Source: Sulfolobus sp. S-194 (GTDB taxonomy: Archaea > Thermoproteota > Thermoprotei_A > Sulfolobales > Sulfolobaceae). From it: DNA of 64,000 nt. The notes beneath the pieces were generated by a model. That model had not been told where the DNA came from. It searched no databases and was given only the letters and a program-made list of their open reading frames with translations. Position 1 is the first letter of the stretch, and each line of letters opens with the position of its first letter. Position numbers and translations under genes: made by a program. Location: NCBI RefSeq assembly GCF_012222305.1, contig NZ_CP035730.1, positions 62,001 through 126,000 of the forward strand, given 5' to 3'. Shown piece by piece: positions 29,061-38,359 of the stretch.

Positions 29061-29333
29061 TTATTTACTTTGCTGCTGTTTCTTTAGTTCTTCAATTTGT
29101 TTTTGTAATTCTTCAATCTTTTTGACTAGCTCATCACTCTTGTTTTGTTGAGATAATTGTTGTTGCATTTGAGCTAATTCTAATTCCGCCTCAAGCTGTC
29201 CCTTCTTAAATTCGCCAGTAGCTCTCCCTAAGGATCTAAAAATCTCTGGTAACTTTGAAGCTCCGAAGAAGAGTAAAATTACTACAATAAGTAATACTGC
29301 TGTATCAGTTATAGTGGGAGCCATATTTATCAT
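29061..29333 (-). CDS. tatA: TatA-family twin-arginine translocase subunit
   Basis: A 90-residue protein with the TatA pattern: a short N-terminus, one helix (TAVLLIVVILLFFG), the FGASKLPE hinge, an amphipathic helix (IFRSLGRATGEFKKG) and a Gln/Lys-rich coiled tail. ATG 29333 is used; ATG 29324 (M4) is possible. TatA forms the pore for folded proteins with RR signals. No tatC is adjacent. It is read alone. Confidence 0.85.
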   Translation of the reverse strand: MINMAPTITDTAVLLIVVILLFFGASKLPEIFRSLGRATGEFKKGQLEAELELAQMQQQLSQQNKSDELVKKIEELQKQIEELKKQQQSK

Positions 29334-29494
29334 GTTAAATTCCTAACTTATGTTTATAAGTCTTTCTTTTGAATTTTAGTTTAATTAAAAATCTATATAT
29401 TAAAACAGAAATGAAATAGATTTAAATAAGGGAAAACACATTGAAATTCTTGTAATTATTTATATAAAATATGAAAAATCAAAATCTAGATCAT

Positions 29495-30142
29495 TTAGCT
29501 AATATCAGATATTAAGGACTCAACTTGTTGTAATGACGCTGAATAACCTGAGATTTTTATCTGTATTAGTTCATTACCTTTTACAGCAGTTACGAAAGTA
29601 TGGGGATAGGGAAATGTTGAAGAAACATAAAATATGGTGTATCCATCGTATGTTGTTATATCAGTATAGAACTGGTTAGTATTAAACTGAAAACCAAAAC
29701 CAAACATATGATGGAACATAGTTATGTTTGAAGTATAAATTATTACCTTAACTATCATAGTTACATTAGTTGAGTTCATCTTTCCCATTAGAACCTCATG
29801 AATATATGTCTTTATTTGATGAGGGTACGGAACTGTAACATTAGTACCGTTAGCGTATTCGATAGTTATTTGCTTTACTGGATATTTAGCTAAATAAGTT
29901 TCATTAGTTACTACAGACCATTTACCTCCTAATGTTGATTGAACAGAAGATGCTGAAAGAACTACTGGTGATGATTTTATAATTGCAAAGATAATTGGGA
30001 CTGAAGCAATTATAGCTATAGCAAGTATAACACCAACAATTATTGGAAGTAATTTTCTCTTTTTAGGAAATGGAGAACCACAATTCATACAAAATTTTGC
30101 ATCATCTGGATTCATATATCCACATTTAGGGCATTGCTTCAT
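29495..30142 (-). CDS. Zinc-ribbon membrane-anchored exported protein
   Basis: About 215 residues from ATG 30142 (MKQCPKCGYMNPDDAKFC); the frame is open from 30166. A zinc ribbon (CPKC..CMNC) is followed by KKRK and one membrane helix (LLPIIVGVILAIAIIASVPII), then an outside beta-rich domain with N-x-T sequons. The ribbon would stay in the cytoplasm. It overlaps the end of the upstream GH116 gene. The function is unknown. Confidence 0.65.
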   Translation of the reverse strand: MKQCPKCGYMNPDDAKFCMNCGSPFPKKRKLLPIIVGVILAIAIIASVPIIFAIIKSSPVVLSASSVQSTLGGKWSVVTNETYLAKYPVKQITIEYANGTNVTVPYPHQIKTYIHEVLMGKMNSTNVTMIVKVIIYTSNITMFHHMFGFGFQFNTNQFYTDITTYDGYTIFYVSSTFPYPHTFVTAVKGNELIQIKISGYSASLQQVESLISDIS

Positions 30143-32090
30143 GTTCCTTATTCTCTTTCTCTGCATTTATAAGCTTTTTCACAATAAAAGACCATAGAGA
30201 CGGGCTACCTATATAATGGTCTAAATAACTTACAACTGGGTCTGGTAAACCGTTAAATGCGTTTACTCTTGATGGCTGATCCCAAACAAGACCGTGAGAA
30301 ACTAAGTTTTGCCATTCTTTCTCACATAACTGTAAACCTTCAGAAATATTTTTCTCTATTGAGAGCCAACAAATCGCAAAGACTAGTCTAGGCCATGAAG
30401 AATATGTTTGAGGCGAAATTGAGGCAATTTTACCGTTTTCTCTAACTAGATTAGGAGTACAGTAACTTGATGCATTACCATTAACCTTTATTATCCATCT
30501 TAGAGCAGACTTTATTTTCTCCTCATCAGTTATAGGTTCTAAACCAAGTAAAGTTGTCCACCACTCACCAAAAACTTGTGCGAGAAATACCACATTTTCC
30601 ATTCCTTCCCAAGCGATAAAATATTTACCATTAAACATTTTCTCAAACAATTCTCTTGCTTCCTTTATCTTATCGTCCATATCTAGATTATCACCGACAG
30701 CTTTACTAATCTCTCTCATTGCAAGGAGTGATGCTATATACAACGACAATGTATAACTGTTAATCCCCTTTATTGGGGTTACATCAAATGCACTATCCAT
30801 TTTACCTTCTAAGCCATATCTAGAAAATTTAAGCTCCCACTCGAAAGCTTTTTTCACCTTATCATAAATCGATTTAAGGAACTCTATATCCCCCGAGAGT
30901 TTATAGTATCTGTAGATTAGCAGAATGTAAGTTGGGTTTAAGTCTTTCCATTTTGGTGGTGCTGTTGTTCCATCAGTTGGTGAGTCTAAAGAGCAATAAC
31001 CTAAATCATGAGGAACATAACCATCTTCTCTTATATAAGTAGAAAGTAAGCTTAGAAATGATTTCTCAAGTTCTGGAAAGAAGTAAAGTATTGGAAGAGA
31101 ACCAAACTCATAACAAGTCCCTATTGTTCCTTGATATGGAAAGTTAGTAGGAGCCTCAAATATGCTAAATCTCCCCTTTTCATCTAACCAGGTGCTCGTA
31201 GAAAGAATGTAAGCAGAATTAATTATTGCGTCTTCTAACCAACCATCAAAATCTATTTGATCTTGCCACTCCTTGGTCTTTCTCTCTAGGTAATCAAAGT
31301 TTTCTAGAAAATATTTTGCTACTTCTAAGGAATTACTGAAGAAATTTTGATAATAATGTCCGTAAGGATAGAAAACATGTTTACTAATGAAATACCATGA
31401 CAAAACAAACTTTACTTCTTTCTCGTATGTAGCAAAGACAATACTTGCTGGTATTTCTCTTAAACCACTTACTTCATGAGGGTTGTCCTTTACTTTGTCT
31501 AAATCAGTAATTATTTCATCAGCATCATATTGAACAATTATTTTATCAACTTCTTCCGAGATTAAAGTTACATCTCCTTTTGCCGGATCATAATCATTAG
31601 CCTTCATATTCTTAAAAATAACCCCATTTTTCACCCTTTCATTTATTCTCCCAATTTTAGTACTACCAACTATATTTGGCATTGAAATCGCTATATAGCC
31701 TTTTTTACTTCCATTAACGCTTATTTTAAATCCTACTGCTGGTAAAGCTGAGTTTCTCAAATCATGAGGAATAAGTGAGGAAAAAGCAGTAAGATTAACT
31801 TCAATATTTTTCCTTCTTCCTCTAATGAAAACAAAGGGATAAAGTCCTTCATATACAATTTGCTCTACCTGAGGAAACAATGAGACTACCTTTTGCAATA
31901 TGAAACCTTCTCCTTCCTCTGGTTTTATATAGATGAAAAAGTTCTTAAGTTCCTTAATTGGATTTGTCCAATTATTTGCAATTGTTACATTTATAATTCT
32001 AACTTTATTGTCAATTTCTATTTTCCCAGCACCAATCCCCCCTAAAGGTACTCCAGATGAAAGTTTATCTTTGTCAGTATAAGTAACCAT
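30126..32090 (-). CDS. GH116-type beta-glycosidase (glucosylceramidase-like)
   Basis: A 654-residue protein. The N-terminal beta domain opens with SSGVPLGGIGAGKIEI, the usual start of the family, and the C-terminal (alpha/alpha)6 barrel contains GTIGTCYEFGSLPILYFFPELE, YVPHDLGYCSLDSPTDGTT and a likely acid/base region MDSAFDVTPIKGINSY. Sulfolobus has characterised GH116 beta-glucosidase/xylosidases of this size. No signal peptide is seen, so it is cytoplasmic or exported by another route. The exact catalytic residues are not assigned by eye. Confidence 0.78.
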   Translation of the reverse strand: MVTYTDKDKLSSGVPLGGIGAGKIEIDNKVRIINVTIANNWTNPIKELKNFFIYIKPEEGEGFILQKVVSLFPQVEQIVYEGLYPFVFIRGRRKNIEVNLTAFSSLIPHDLRNSALPAVGFKISVNGSKKGYIAISMPNIVGSTKIGRINERVKNGVIFKNMKANDYDPAKGDVTLISEEVDKIIVQYDADEIITDLDKVKDNPHEVSGLREIPASIVFATYEKEVKFVLSWYFISKHVFYPYGHYYQNFFSNSLEVAKYFLENFDYLERKTKEWQDQIDFDGWLEDAIINSAYILSTSTWLDEKGRFSIFEAPTNFPYQGTIGTCYEFGSLPILYFFPELEKSFLSLLSTYIREDGYVPHDLGYCSLDSPTDGTTAPPKWKDLNPTYILLIYRYYKLSGDIEFLKSIYDKVKKAFEWELKFSRYGLEGKMDSAFDVTPIKGINSYTLSLYIASLLAMREISKAVGDNLDMDDKIKEARELFEKMFNGKYFIAWEGMENVVFLAQVFGEWWTTLLGLEPITDEEKIKSALRWIIKVNGNASSYCTPNLVRENGKIASISPQTYSSWPRLVFAICWLSIEKNISEGLQLCEKEWQNLVSHGLVWDQPSRVNAFNGLPDPVVSYLDHYIGSPSLWSFIVKKLINAEKENKEHEAMP

Positions 32091-32121
32091 GAAGGAAATA
32101 GTAATTTCCTTACGTATATTT

Positions 32122-33255
32122 TTACCTTCTTACAGTTTCCTTTATTTTAAGATATAATAAGGAAGAGAGAATTCTAAGAATACCTATAGTAATCATCATT
32201 AGGTTTATAGCCATTACTAAGTTAACTCTTGTCGATAGAATTCCTAAAATAAAGCTGGAAAATGTGGATCCAGATAGAGCTGAAATACCACTTATCATAT
32301 TATAAAGTGCAATATTTACTCTCTTTTCACTGTAACTTGAATTATCAAAAAGGAACGCTGTATAGGAAATTGAGGCTGAGTTCGTAAAACCAGACACAAT
32401 ATAGGCTAAGTAAATTTGATAAACTGATGTGCCTAAACCATAAACTAATGGGAAAGTAGCTAATCCTAATCTTCCTAAAAACATAACTAGCTTTTTTGAT
32501 TTATCTACTAACCTCCCAATTATTCTCTGCAATGAAAGAGTTGAAATTCCACTAATTAAATCAATGATTGCGATCTGCAGTTCGTTCATATGAAATTTAT
32601 AAACTTGTGCCAATGGAAATAAAGGCCATGCCATTGACCATATAAATGTAAATATAAATGTTACTACAAATAATTTCTTTATTTCCGGATTTCTAGTCAA
32701 AGTAATTTTACCCCCTTTATATTCTACGTCCACATCTGACCTAGAAATAATGAAGGAGTTAATAATATAAATTAAACCTGAAACTATAAAGAAATATCTC
32801 ATTATATAAAGGTTGTCTCTAACTATGAATCCTGTTATTAAAGTTGCGATAAAACCCCCAATTGTGGCGTAAAAAGAATAATAAGCTAATATTCTCCCTC
32901 TTTTCGTTTCACTAACCTTATCTAAAATTAATAACCAACCGAAGTTTGCAACTCCTAAACAGAGTGTAATTACCACGTAAAGAATTACAAAAAATGAGTT
33001 AAAAATTGCGAAAGAACCTATTAATACCCAGAATAAACCAGTTAAGAATTCTCCTAGTTCTATTATTCTTTTAGCCTTTATGAAAATCTTTGCTAAAATA
33101 AATTGTACCACACCTGGGAACGTTGTATTTGCTGAAGAGACAATTGCTAACAAAACTCCAGTAATTCCGTAAGATGCTGTGAAAAAAGAGATAAAGGGAT
33201 TTATTAGACTTGATGCAAGATTATTTAGTACAGCGTAAGTTCTTAGTGGCTTCAA
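32122..33255 (-). CDS. MFS family transporter
   Basis: A 377-residue protein with about 11-12 membrane helices. Loops contain RIIGRLVDKSKKLVMF, an MFS motif-A-like repeat in the second half, and SETKRGRILAYYSFYATIGGF. It starts 31 nt before the GH116 gene in the same direction, so a sugar or glycoside import role is possible, as inference from position. The first half is poorly conserved in motif A. Confidence 0.72.
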   Translation of the reverse strand: MKPLRTYAVLNNLASSLINPFISFFTASYGITGVLLAIVSSANTTFPGVVQFILAKIFIKAKRIIELGEFLTGLFWVLIGSFAIFNSFFVILYVVITLCLGVANFGWLLILDKVSETKRGRILAYYSFYATIGGFIATLITGFIVRDNLYIMRYFFIVSGLIYIINSFIISRSDVDVEYKGGKITLTRNPEIKKLFVVTFIFTFIWSMAWPLFPLAQVYKFHMNELQIAIIDLISGISTLSLQRIIGRLVDKSKKLVMFLGRLGLATFPLVYGLGTSVYQIYLAYIVSGFTNSASISYTAFLFDNSSYSEKRVNIALYNMISGISALSGSTFSSFILGILSTRVNLVMAINLMMITIGILRILSSLLYLKIKETVRR

Positions 33256-33584
33256 CAGTGAATATGTGGTAGTGTCGTATTAAAAAATTTTCCTATTAAA
33301 AAATTGAACTTTAGATTTTTAAAGGATTCTCATAGATAAAATGAAACTTATTAATTTATAGGAAGTAGATTCAATGAGTATGCAAACCTACTTCTTATAA
33401 ATGATGACTCTTCTTTATCGATATAGGCTATTTATAAAATTATGGAAAATAAAAAATGCGGAACCCACTAATTATGCATTAAGGATATAATATTCCAACT
33501 ACAGTAATGTTGAACAGATCTAAGTTCCTAGATCAATCAAAATAAAATAGAGACATATAAGAAAACGGAAGTTAAAAAAATATC
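33256..33584. other. Intergenic region, no gene seen
   Basis: AT-rich region between the sedolisin stop and the MFS start, both on the minus strand. It would hold the MFS promoter and the terminator-free upstream part; no repeat or RNA was identified. Confidence 0.4.
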
Positions 33585-35384
33585 TTAAACAGAATAACCA
33601 GAGTATAACAGAATATCGTAGACCATGGCATATGCATCATAAGTTCCAGGCCCAGTAACATAGTTCCATCCGTAATGTGCTGGTGTTGGATTATTTCCAG
33701 AAGTTACTGGAATCCATGCCATTAAACCTTGAAAAGTTCCAATTGGTGAAACCACTATCCCGTCATAGGATATATGATAAAGTGCATAGTTTAATGCACC
33801 AAATCTAACACCAGGTAATGAAATCATTGCAGCGGTCATTGGAGCAGCCCCACTAGTACCGTACCATAAAAATAGTTGTCCCTCAAAAACTAACGGCAAA
33901 CCAAATCCGAACTCTGGAATATTATACCCTCCAGCTGATACAAAAGCTATATCTGGGTATGTTCTTGCGTATGTAGGTGTAAATGGAATTAGTGATGTTA
34001 ACTCGTAGTACTGAGATGGGAATACTACACTATATCCGCCAGTACTATAATCCCAACCAGAGAAGCTAACAATACTTCCGTTAGATGATGCATTGATGAA
34101 TATTCCGCCCACAGAAGTTACATAAGGATCGCTTTCTGGATACCAAATAGTATTATAAATACCAATTCTGAAGTTAGGTGGTGGATGATCACTTTCAAAT
34201 CCCCAATCACCAGAAGCAGCTAAGACACTTATTCCTTCAGCAGCAGCTTGTAACATCATATTATGTATTAAATCTAGCATTGCCGGATAATATGCTGCTA
34301 AATATGATTCTGGTACACTAACAGATATTGAGATTACGTTAGGGTATAGATAGTTAACCATATAATAATACTCATACCAGTAGTTAAGTAAATTACCCAC
34401 TAAGTTCACACCACCTACATAGCCATCACTAAAAACTATTGTTACATTAGCTCCTGGTGCAAAAGCTCCACTCCATTCGGCATCTAACTCATTCTCAGCA
34501 GATTGCCCACCAGAGGTATCATTACCAAACATTATTACCGTTAAACTACCAGTTCTTGGAATGTTGTATAATTTCCAAAATGAATAAATGTCTGAAATAT
34601 TAACATAACATTCTGGGACTCCTTCAATTGCAATATCACTCCCTTTACCGGTTAAACCATGCTCATAAGCTAAAGTGAAGTTAAAATACTGCTGTATGGT
34701 TATTGGTGAAATTACTACCTTAGATATTAACCCTTGTCCTACTCTGGTTATATTTAATTTCCATGCATCTTGTTTAATTAAACTTACCACTTTAGGATCT
34801 AAACTATCTATTCCGACAATTCCTAACACATATTTACCAACATTGTAAGGTAATGATGGGGTAACGTTGTTAGAGAAGTAATAGAATGGCCCTATATCAG
34901 TTATCCCTATTTGTCCAAACCAATATAGGTCCTTAAACGGATAGTAATAGATATTTATATAAGTATTAAATGCCTTTTCAATTTCTCCGACATTTCCGTT
35001 AAAGATTAGTGCTAAACCGTATTGTCCATCATAATGTAATCCATAAGACTCCAGATAGCTAATTAAGGAGTTAATATAACTTTGAGAAGGATAGTAGTAT
35101 TCTCTAAATTGTTGAGGAGTTAGCCATTTATGAAATAATGAGGGTGAGAGATATATTTTGCCGAGATAATTAAGTAAGGATGAGTAATTAGTAAAGTTTA
35201 GCAGAACGGCTATATAAAGCTCCGTAGAAATATTTAACGGTTGTACAAATATTGATCCCGGGACTATCGAATATGTTGGTGATGATGTTTGAATATAATA
35301 CAATTGCTGTGATTGCTGAGCTATACTTACTACTCCGGAGATCATTAGTAAAATTAAAACTAAAATTCCAACAATTCTGAGCAT
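33585..35384 (-). CDS. Secreted sedolisin (peptidase family S53)
   Basis: A 599-residue protein with a signal peptide (about 1-22), a pro-kumamolisin-type activation domain (about 40-200) and the catalytic domain. The catalytic Glu and Asp are in SAENELDAEW (E-x3-D, about residues 295-300), the oxyanion Asp is in AASGDWGFE, and the nucleophile Ser is in YGTSGAAPMTAAM (about 508). Many N-x-S/T sequons are present. The C-terminus (THYGWNYVTGPGTY-like) lies where the family has a calcium site. It acts at acid pH outside the cell, so it fits an extracellular protein scavenger, like the thermopsin at 56196. Stands alone. Confidence 0.88.
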   Translation of the reverse strand: MLRIVGILVLILLMISGVVSIAQQSQQLYYIQTSSPTYSIVPGSIFVQPLNISTELYIAVLLNFTNYSSLLNYLGKIYLSPSLFHKWLTPQQFREYYYPSQSYINSLISYLESYGLHYDGQYGLALIFNGNVGEIEKAFNTYINIYYYPFKDLYWFGQIGITDIGPFYYFSNNVTPSLPYNVGKYVLGIVGIDSLDPKVVSLIKQDAWKLNITRVGQGLISKVVISPITIQQYFNFTLAYEHGLTGKGSDIAIEGVPECYVNISDIYSFWKLYNIPRTGSLTVIMFGNDTSGGQSAENELDAEWSGAFAPGANVTIVFSDGYVGGVNLVGNLLNYWYEYYYMVNYLYPNVISISVSVPESYLAAYYPAMLDLIHNMMLQAAAEGISVLAASGDWGFESDHPPPNFRIGIYNTIWYPESDPYVTSVGGIFINASSNGSIVSFSGWDYSTGGYSVVFPSQYYELTSLIPFTPTYARTYPDIAFVSAGGYNIPEFGFGLPLVFEGQLFLWYGTSGAAPMTAAMISLPGVRFGALNYALYHISYDGIVVSPIGTFQGLMAWIPVTSGNNPTPAHYGWNYVTGPGTYDAYAMVYDILLYSGYSV

Positions 35385-35629
35385 ATCTATAATCCTACAT
35401 AATAATTTATTAACTTTACTCTAATGTTTTTATAAGTTTAATTTAAATAGACTATTTAATAAAAAGATCTTAACTCAATTACTAATTATATCCTCTTTAT
35501 GAACATAGACACTACATTAAATCTATCATTTTATGCTCTTTTCTATTTCAGTGTATAATTATCTCTCTATAGATTCTTTTGAGTTACACGAATATCACAC
35601 TACTTATTGTTCTATAAAGTGCAACTATA

Positions 35630-36358
35630 TTATAATGGTTTAGCGTCAGTATTCACAGATACCCATAACCTTTTCCAATATTCATTAAATCCAATTTTCC
35701 TATAAACATGGATGGCTGAAGTATTATCTTCTCTTACGTAAAGAGATGCTATCTTACCTCTATTAACTATATCTTCAGCAAGTTCGGATACTACTGAAGA
35801 TGCAAAACCTCTATTCCTAAACTCTTCTCTAGTAAAAACCCCTCCTATAATGCCTACGTCCTTAGTTTCAATCCATGTATAAGCGGCTGAGACTAATTTG
35901 TTACCTAGAAATAGACCGTAGGCGGTTGTTTTATTATCCCTTAACATTTGCACTATAAGACCTCCTCTATCTTTTCCGTATAGCTCAATTATCTTATCAG
36001 AGTCTTCAGCTGTAAGTCTCCTTACATCTTCTCTTCTGAATACACTAGGAGATTTACAAATCATTATGATCTCCGGGTATATCTTCATATTGGAAAAGTT
36101 TAGTAAATATTTCCATTTAGGTTCTATGAATAGCACGAATTTATCCTCTTTTATTAATGAAAGTAATTTAGTTACGGTAGCTTCATTTTCTGCATAAAGT
36201 ATTATAATAACAGGGTTAAATTTTCTGTAAATCATAAAATATCCTTCATTTACTATTTTAAACTCCGAAAATTCGTAATCGATCTCAGAATCATAAATCT
36301 CAAAAGCAAATTTAATAGGGTCTCTTAAGAACAACTTCTTTAGTTGAATATCAATCAT
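35630..36358 (-). CDS. GNAT-family acetyltransferase
   Basis: A 242-residue protein. The C-terminal half has the GNAT acetyl-CoA motif: GGVFTREEFRNRGFASSVV (R-x2-G-x-A), followed by VREDNTSAIHVYRKIGF. The N-terminal 110 residues form an additional domain of unknown fold. The substrate is unknown. Alone, between the sedolisin and an IS element. Confidence 0.78.
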   Translation of the reverse strand: MIDIQLKKLFLRDPIKFAFEIYDSEIDYEFSEFKIVNEGYFMIYRKFNPVIIILYAENEATVTKLLSLIKEDKFVLFIEPKWKYLLNFSNMKIYPEIIMICKSPSVFRREDVRRLTAEDSDKIIELYGKDRGGLIVQMLRDNKTTAYGLFLGNKLVSAAYTWIETKDVGIIGGVFTREEFRNRGFASSVVSELAEDIVNRGKIASLYVREDNTSAIHVYRKIGFNEYWKRLWVSVNTDAKPL

Positions 36359-36536
36359 TATAAGAACTTTAATTAGCCTTAGCTAAAAAGTTAATTCAAT
36401 TCTCAGTCATTTTATCATTTAATATATAACGTATTATCCCGTCCACTCTTATCTCATCTTTATCTTATTACAGCTAGTATTTACTAGGATAATTCTTGCA
36501 CTCTTACGTTAAAATCATGGAGTGTGGACAACAATT

Positions 36537-37220
36537 TCACTCATTTGTAATATTTACATTTATTATCATCCCCTTGTCTAATAAATACGTCGGGACGTAA
36601 AGTATGTTGAAGATTAGGAAGAGTGTGGACAACCACCTCATTATCGTGTGCTTGTTTGTGTTCCAAGGGAAGTGGAAGTCCATTGGTGCAATTCTGTGTT
36701 TTAGGGTTCTGAAGCCTTGTTCTGCGTAATCCCTCTCATTAAATGTTACTCTTTTGTGTTCTATGTTGAACCACGAGAAGGCGTTATATACTGTTGCACC
36801 ATCATGTAAGTAAACTACCTTGTCTATCCTAGTTCTAAATACTCTCCTTGCTATTTCCTCAATTCCCCTCATGTTTACCAAGACTACTAGTATGTGTATA
36901 CCGCTTCTAACACTTGTTAGCATGAAGAAGGGTATGGCTTTTGTCTTCACGTCCCTGACAATCCATACGTAATAGTATTCTCCCTTGATTAGTTTCACCT
37001 TGGTCTCGTCTATTGCATATTTCCCGCTCAAGGGTACTGCATACCTCACGTAACTCAACCTTCTGTAGTAGTATAGTAGGGTGGAGTGTGGTATGGTGGT
37101 CCTCCAAGATGATAGTCCGCATAGGTAGCAGGCTAGGGCGAGGGCTACGTTTTCTACTGAGTGGAATCTCGGCTTAAGGTTAATATACTCCATTAGTATT
37201 AGTATTACTTGGGTGAGCAC
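36537..37220 (-). CDS. DDE transposase of the IS6-like element
   Basis: A 227-residue transposase. The catalytic triad is visible: D in KYAIDETKV, D in VYLHDGATVYNAF and E in RDYAEQGFRTLKHRI. This is the compact IS6/IS240 pattern. It starts at GTG 37220, with ATG at 37193 as a second possibility. An inverted repeat (37211-37224 / 37263-37276) surrounds the start. The frame is intact. Confidence 0.85.
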   Translation of the reverse strand: MLTQVILILMEYINLKPRFHSVENVALALACYLCGLSSWRTTIPHSTLLYYYRRLSYVRYAVPLSGKYAIDETKVKLIKGEYYYVWIVRDVKTKAIPFFMLTSVRSGIHILVVLVNMRGIEEIARRVFRTRIDKVVYLHDGATVYNAFSWFNIEHKRVTFNERDYAEQGFRTLKHRIAPMDFHFPWNTNKHTIMRWLSTLFLIFNILYVPTYLLDKGMIINVNITNE

Positions 37221-37276
37221 GGGGATTTTCCATCTTGTTCCCGTGGTCTCACCTGAGTATTACCCCGTGCTCACCC
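37211..37276. repeat. 14-bp inverted repeat around the transposase start
   Basis: GGGTGAGCACGGGG at 37211-37224 and its exact complement at 37263-37276, separated by 38 nt. In the transcript it could hide the start region; it may also be a transposase binding site inside the left end. Confidence 0.75.
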
Positions 37277-37396
37277 TAAAAAAGATTCATAATGTGATCA
37301 CTTGCGTGTAAATTGAAGCATTGTACAATTTGTTTTGTTCAAAGAGAGAAAATTCATATAATTTATACTAAATTAACAAAATTGTTGTCCACACTC

Positions 37397-37435
37397 GAAT
37401 TAGAAGTAGTTAAAAGTAAATATAAGTTACGTTAA
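37397..37435 (+). pseudogene. Tail of a tnpB-like gene beside the IS6-like element
   Basis: Bases 37397-37419 match the 3' end of the IS607 tnpB at 61384-61406 in 22 of 23 positions. In frame this reads ELEVVKSKYKLR before a stop, against ELEVIKSKEKLC. It looks like the last codons of an older tnpB cut by the IS6-like element. Confidence 0.5.
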
Positions 37436-37464
37436 GATAAACAATCTCGTAATAAAAATTTCAA

Positions 37465-38076
37465 CTAATGACTCAAAATCTTACGGATTAGTCCTAAAAT
37501 ATTAATTATGCCAGATAGGAAAAGGAAAATAGGACTTAATGGCCCTAAGATCGCTAAACTTGTTATAATTCCTCCCACTTTGAGTAAGGCACTTTTATAT
37601 CTTCTACCTAATCTGAAATAATCTATTCCGACAAGGAGTATACTAATTGCATATGCTGTGAACATTGCGGATATTAACTCTACGTATATTCTTGAGTTAT
37701 TACTAATGGTTAATGGCCCTAATCTAAAGGTATAAGGAGATACTATTATGTGTAGAGGAGCTATAATAGCAATGAGGACGAAGATTATAAGTAAGATTAC
37801 TCCTCCAATTATCCCGATATCTACATCTATGTTTGCCTCTCTCGTATAAATAAAACCGAGAATGAGAAAAATTGCAGAAATGAAGACGGGAATGAGCGAT
37901 ATTATAACTGTTGAAAATATTTGGTTAACAGTTTGTAGTGATGGGTTAAGAACACCGCCAAATCCTTCATAGCCGTATATAATGCTTATGTAAAGTGAAC
38001 CGCTAATTTGTCCTAGAATTTGAAATAGGTTGGCAAGGACTAGAAAAACTATACCTATCTTCTCTTTCCTATCCAT
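37465..38076 (-). CDS. Polytopic membrane protein
   Basis: A 203-residue protein with about five to six membrane helices and a short cytoplasmic N-terminus (MDRKEKI). Sulfolobales have many paralogs of this type with no known role (DUF973-like is possible). No catalytic motif is seen. Alone between an IS element and the divergent ATPase gene. Confidence 0.6.
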   Translation of the reverse strand: MDRKEKIGIVFLVLANLFQILGQISGSLYISIIYGYEGFGGVLNPSLQTVNQIFSTVIISLIPVFISAIFLILGFIYTREANIDVDIGIIGGVILLIIFVLIAIIAPLHIIVSPYTFRLGPLTISNNSRIYVELISAMFTAYAISILLVGIDYFRLGRRYKSALLKVGGIITSLAILGPLSPIFLFLSGIINILGLIRKILSH

Positions 38077-38331
38077 AATATTTTATTCATTCTTAAGATT
38101 TAAATTCTTTACGCAAGATAACTAATCTTCATTTCTATATATACTATATACAGAAGTATTAGTGGTTTAAAGGCTTTTAGATTATGCGGAAAATTTTCCT
38201 TCGTTAAGGAAATTTTACTTATAGTAACTCATCTAGTAAGTCCCTTTCCGTATATTTTCTAAATTAATAATTGTAATATGCAAAAACAATATTAATTTCG
38301 CTACTGTAACATCGACATGAAATCTTTATAA

Positions 38332-38359
38332 ACTAGTCTTATGAGACTAGTCTTATGAG
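38332..38359 (+). repeat. Tandem 14-bp duplication over the ATPase start codon
   Basis: ACTAGTCTTATGAG occurs twice in direct contact (38332-38345 and 38346-38359). The second copy holds the start ATG at 38355; the first holds an ATG at 38341 that is closed by TGA after five codons. Confidence 0.85.

Larger units (their letters stand above)
36520..37396 (-). mobile_element. IS6-like (ISC774-type) insertion sequence
   Basis: 877 bp bounded by perfect 18-bp inverted repeats GAGTGTGGACAACAATTT at 36520-36537 and its complement at 37379-37396. It encodes one DDE transposase. The two flanks do not share an 8-bp target duplication (AAAATCAT versus GAATTAGA), so one side has probably been rearranged since insertion. 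Confidence 0.85.
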
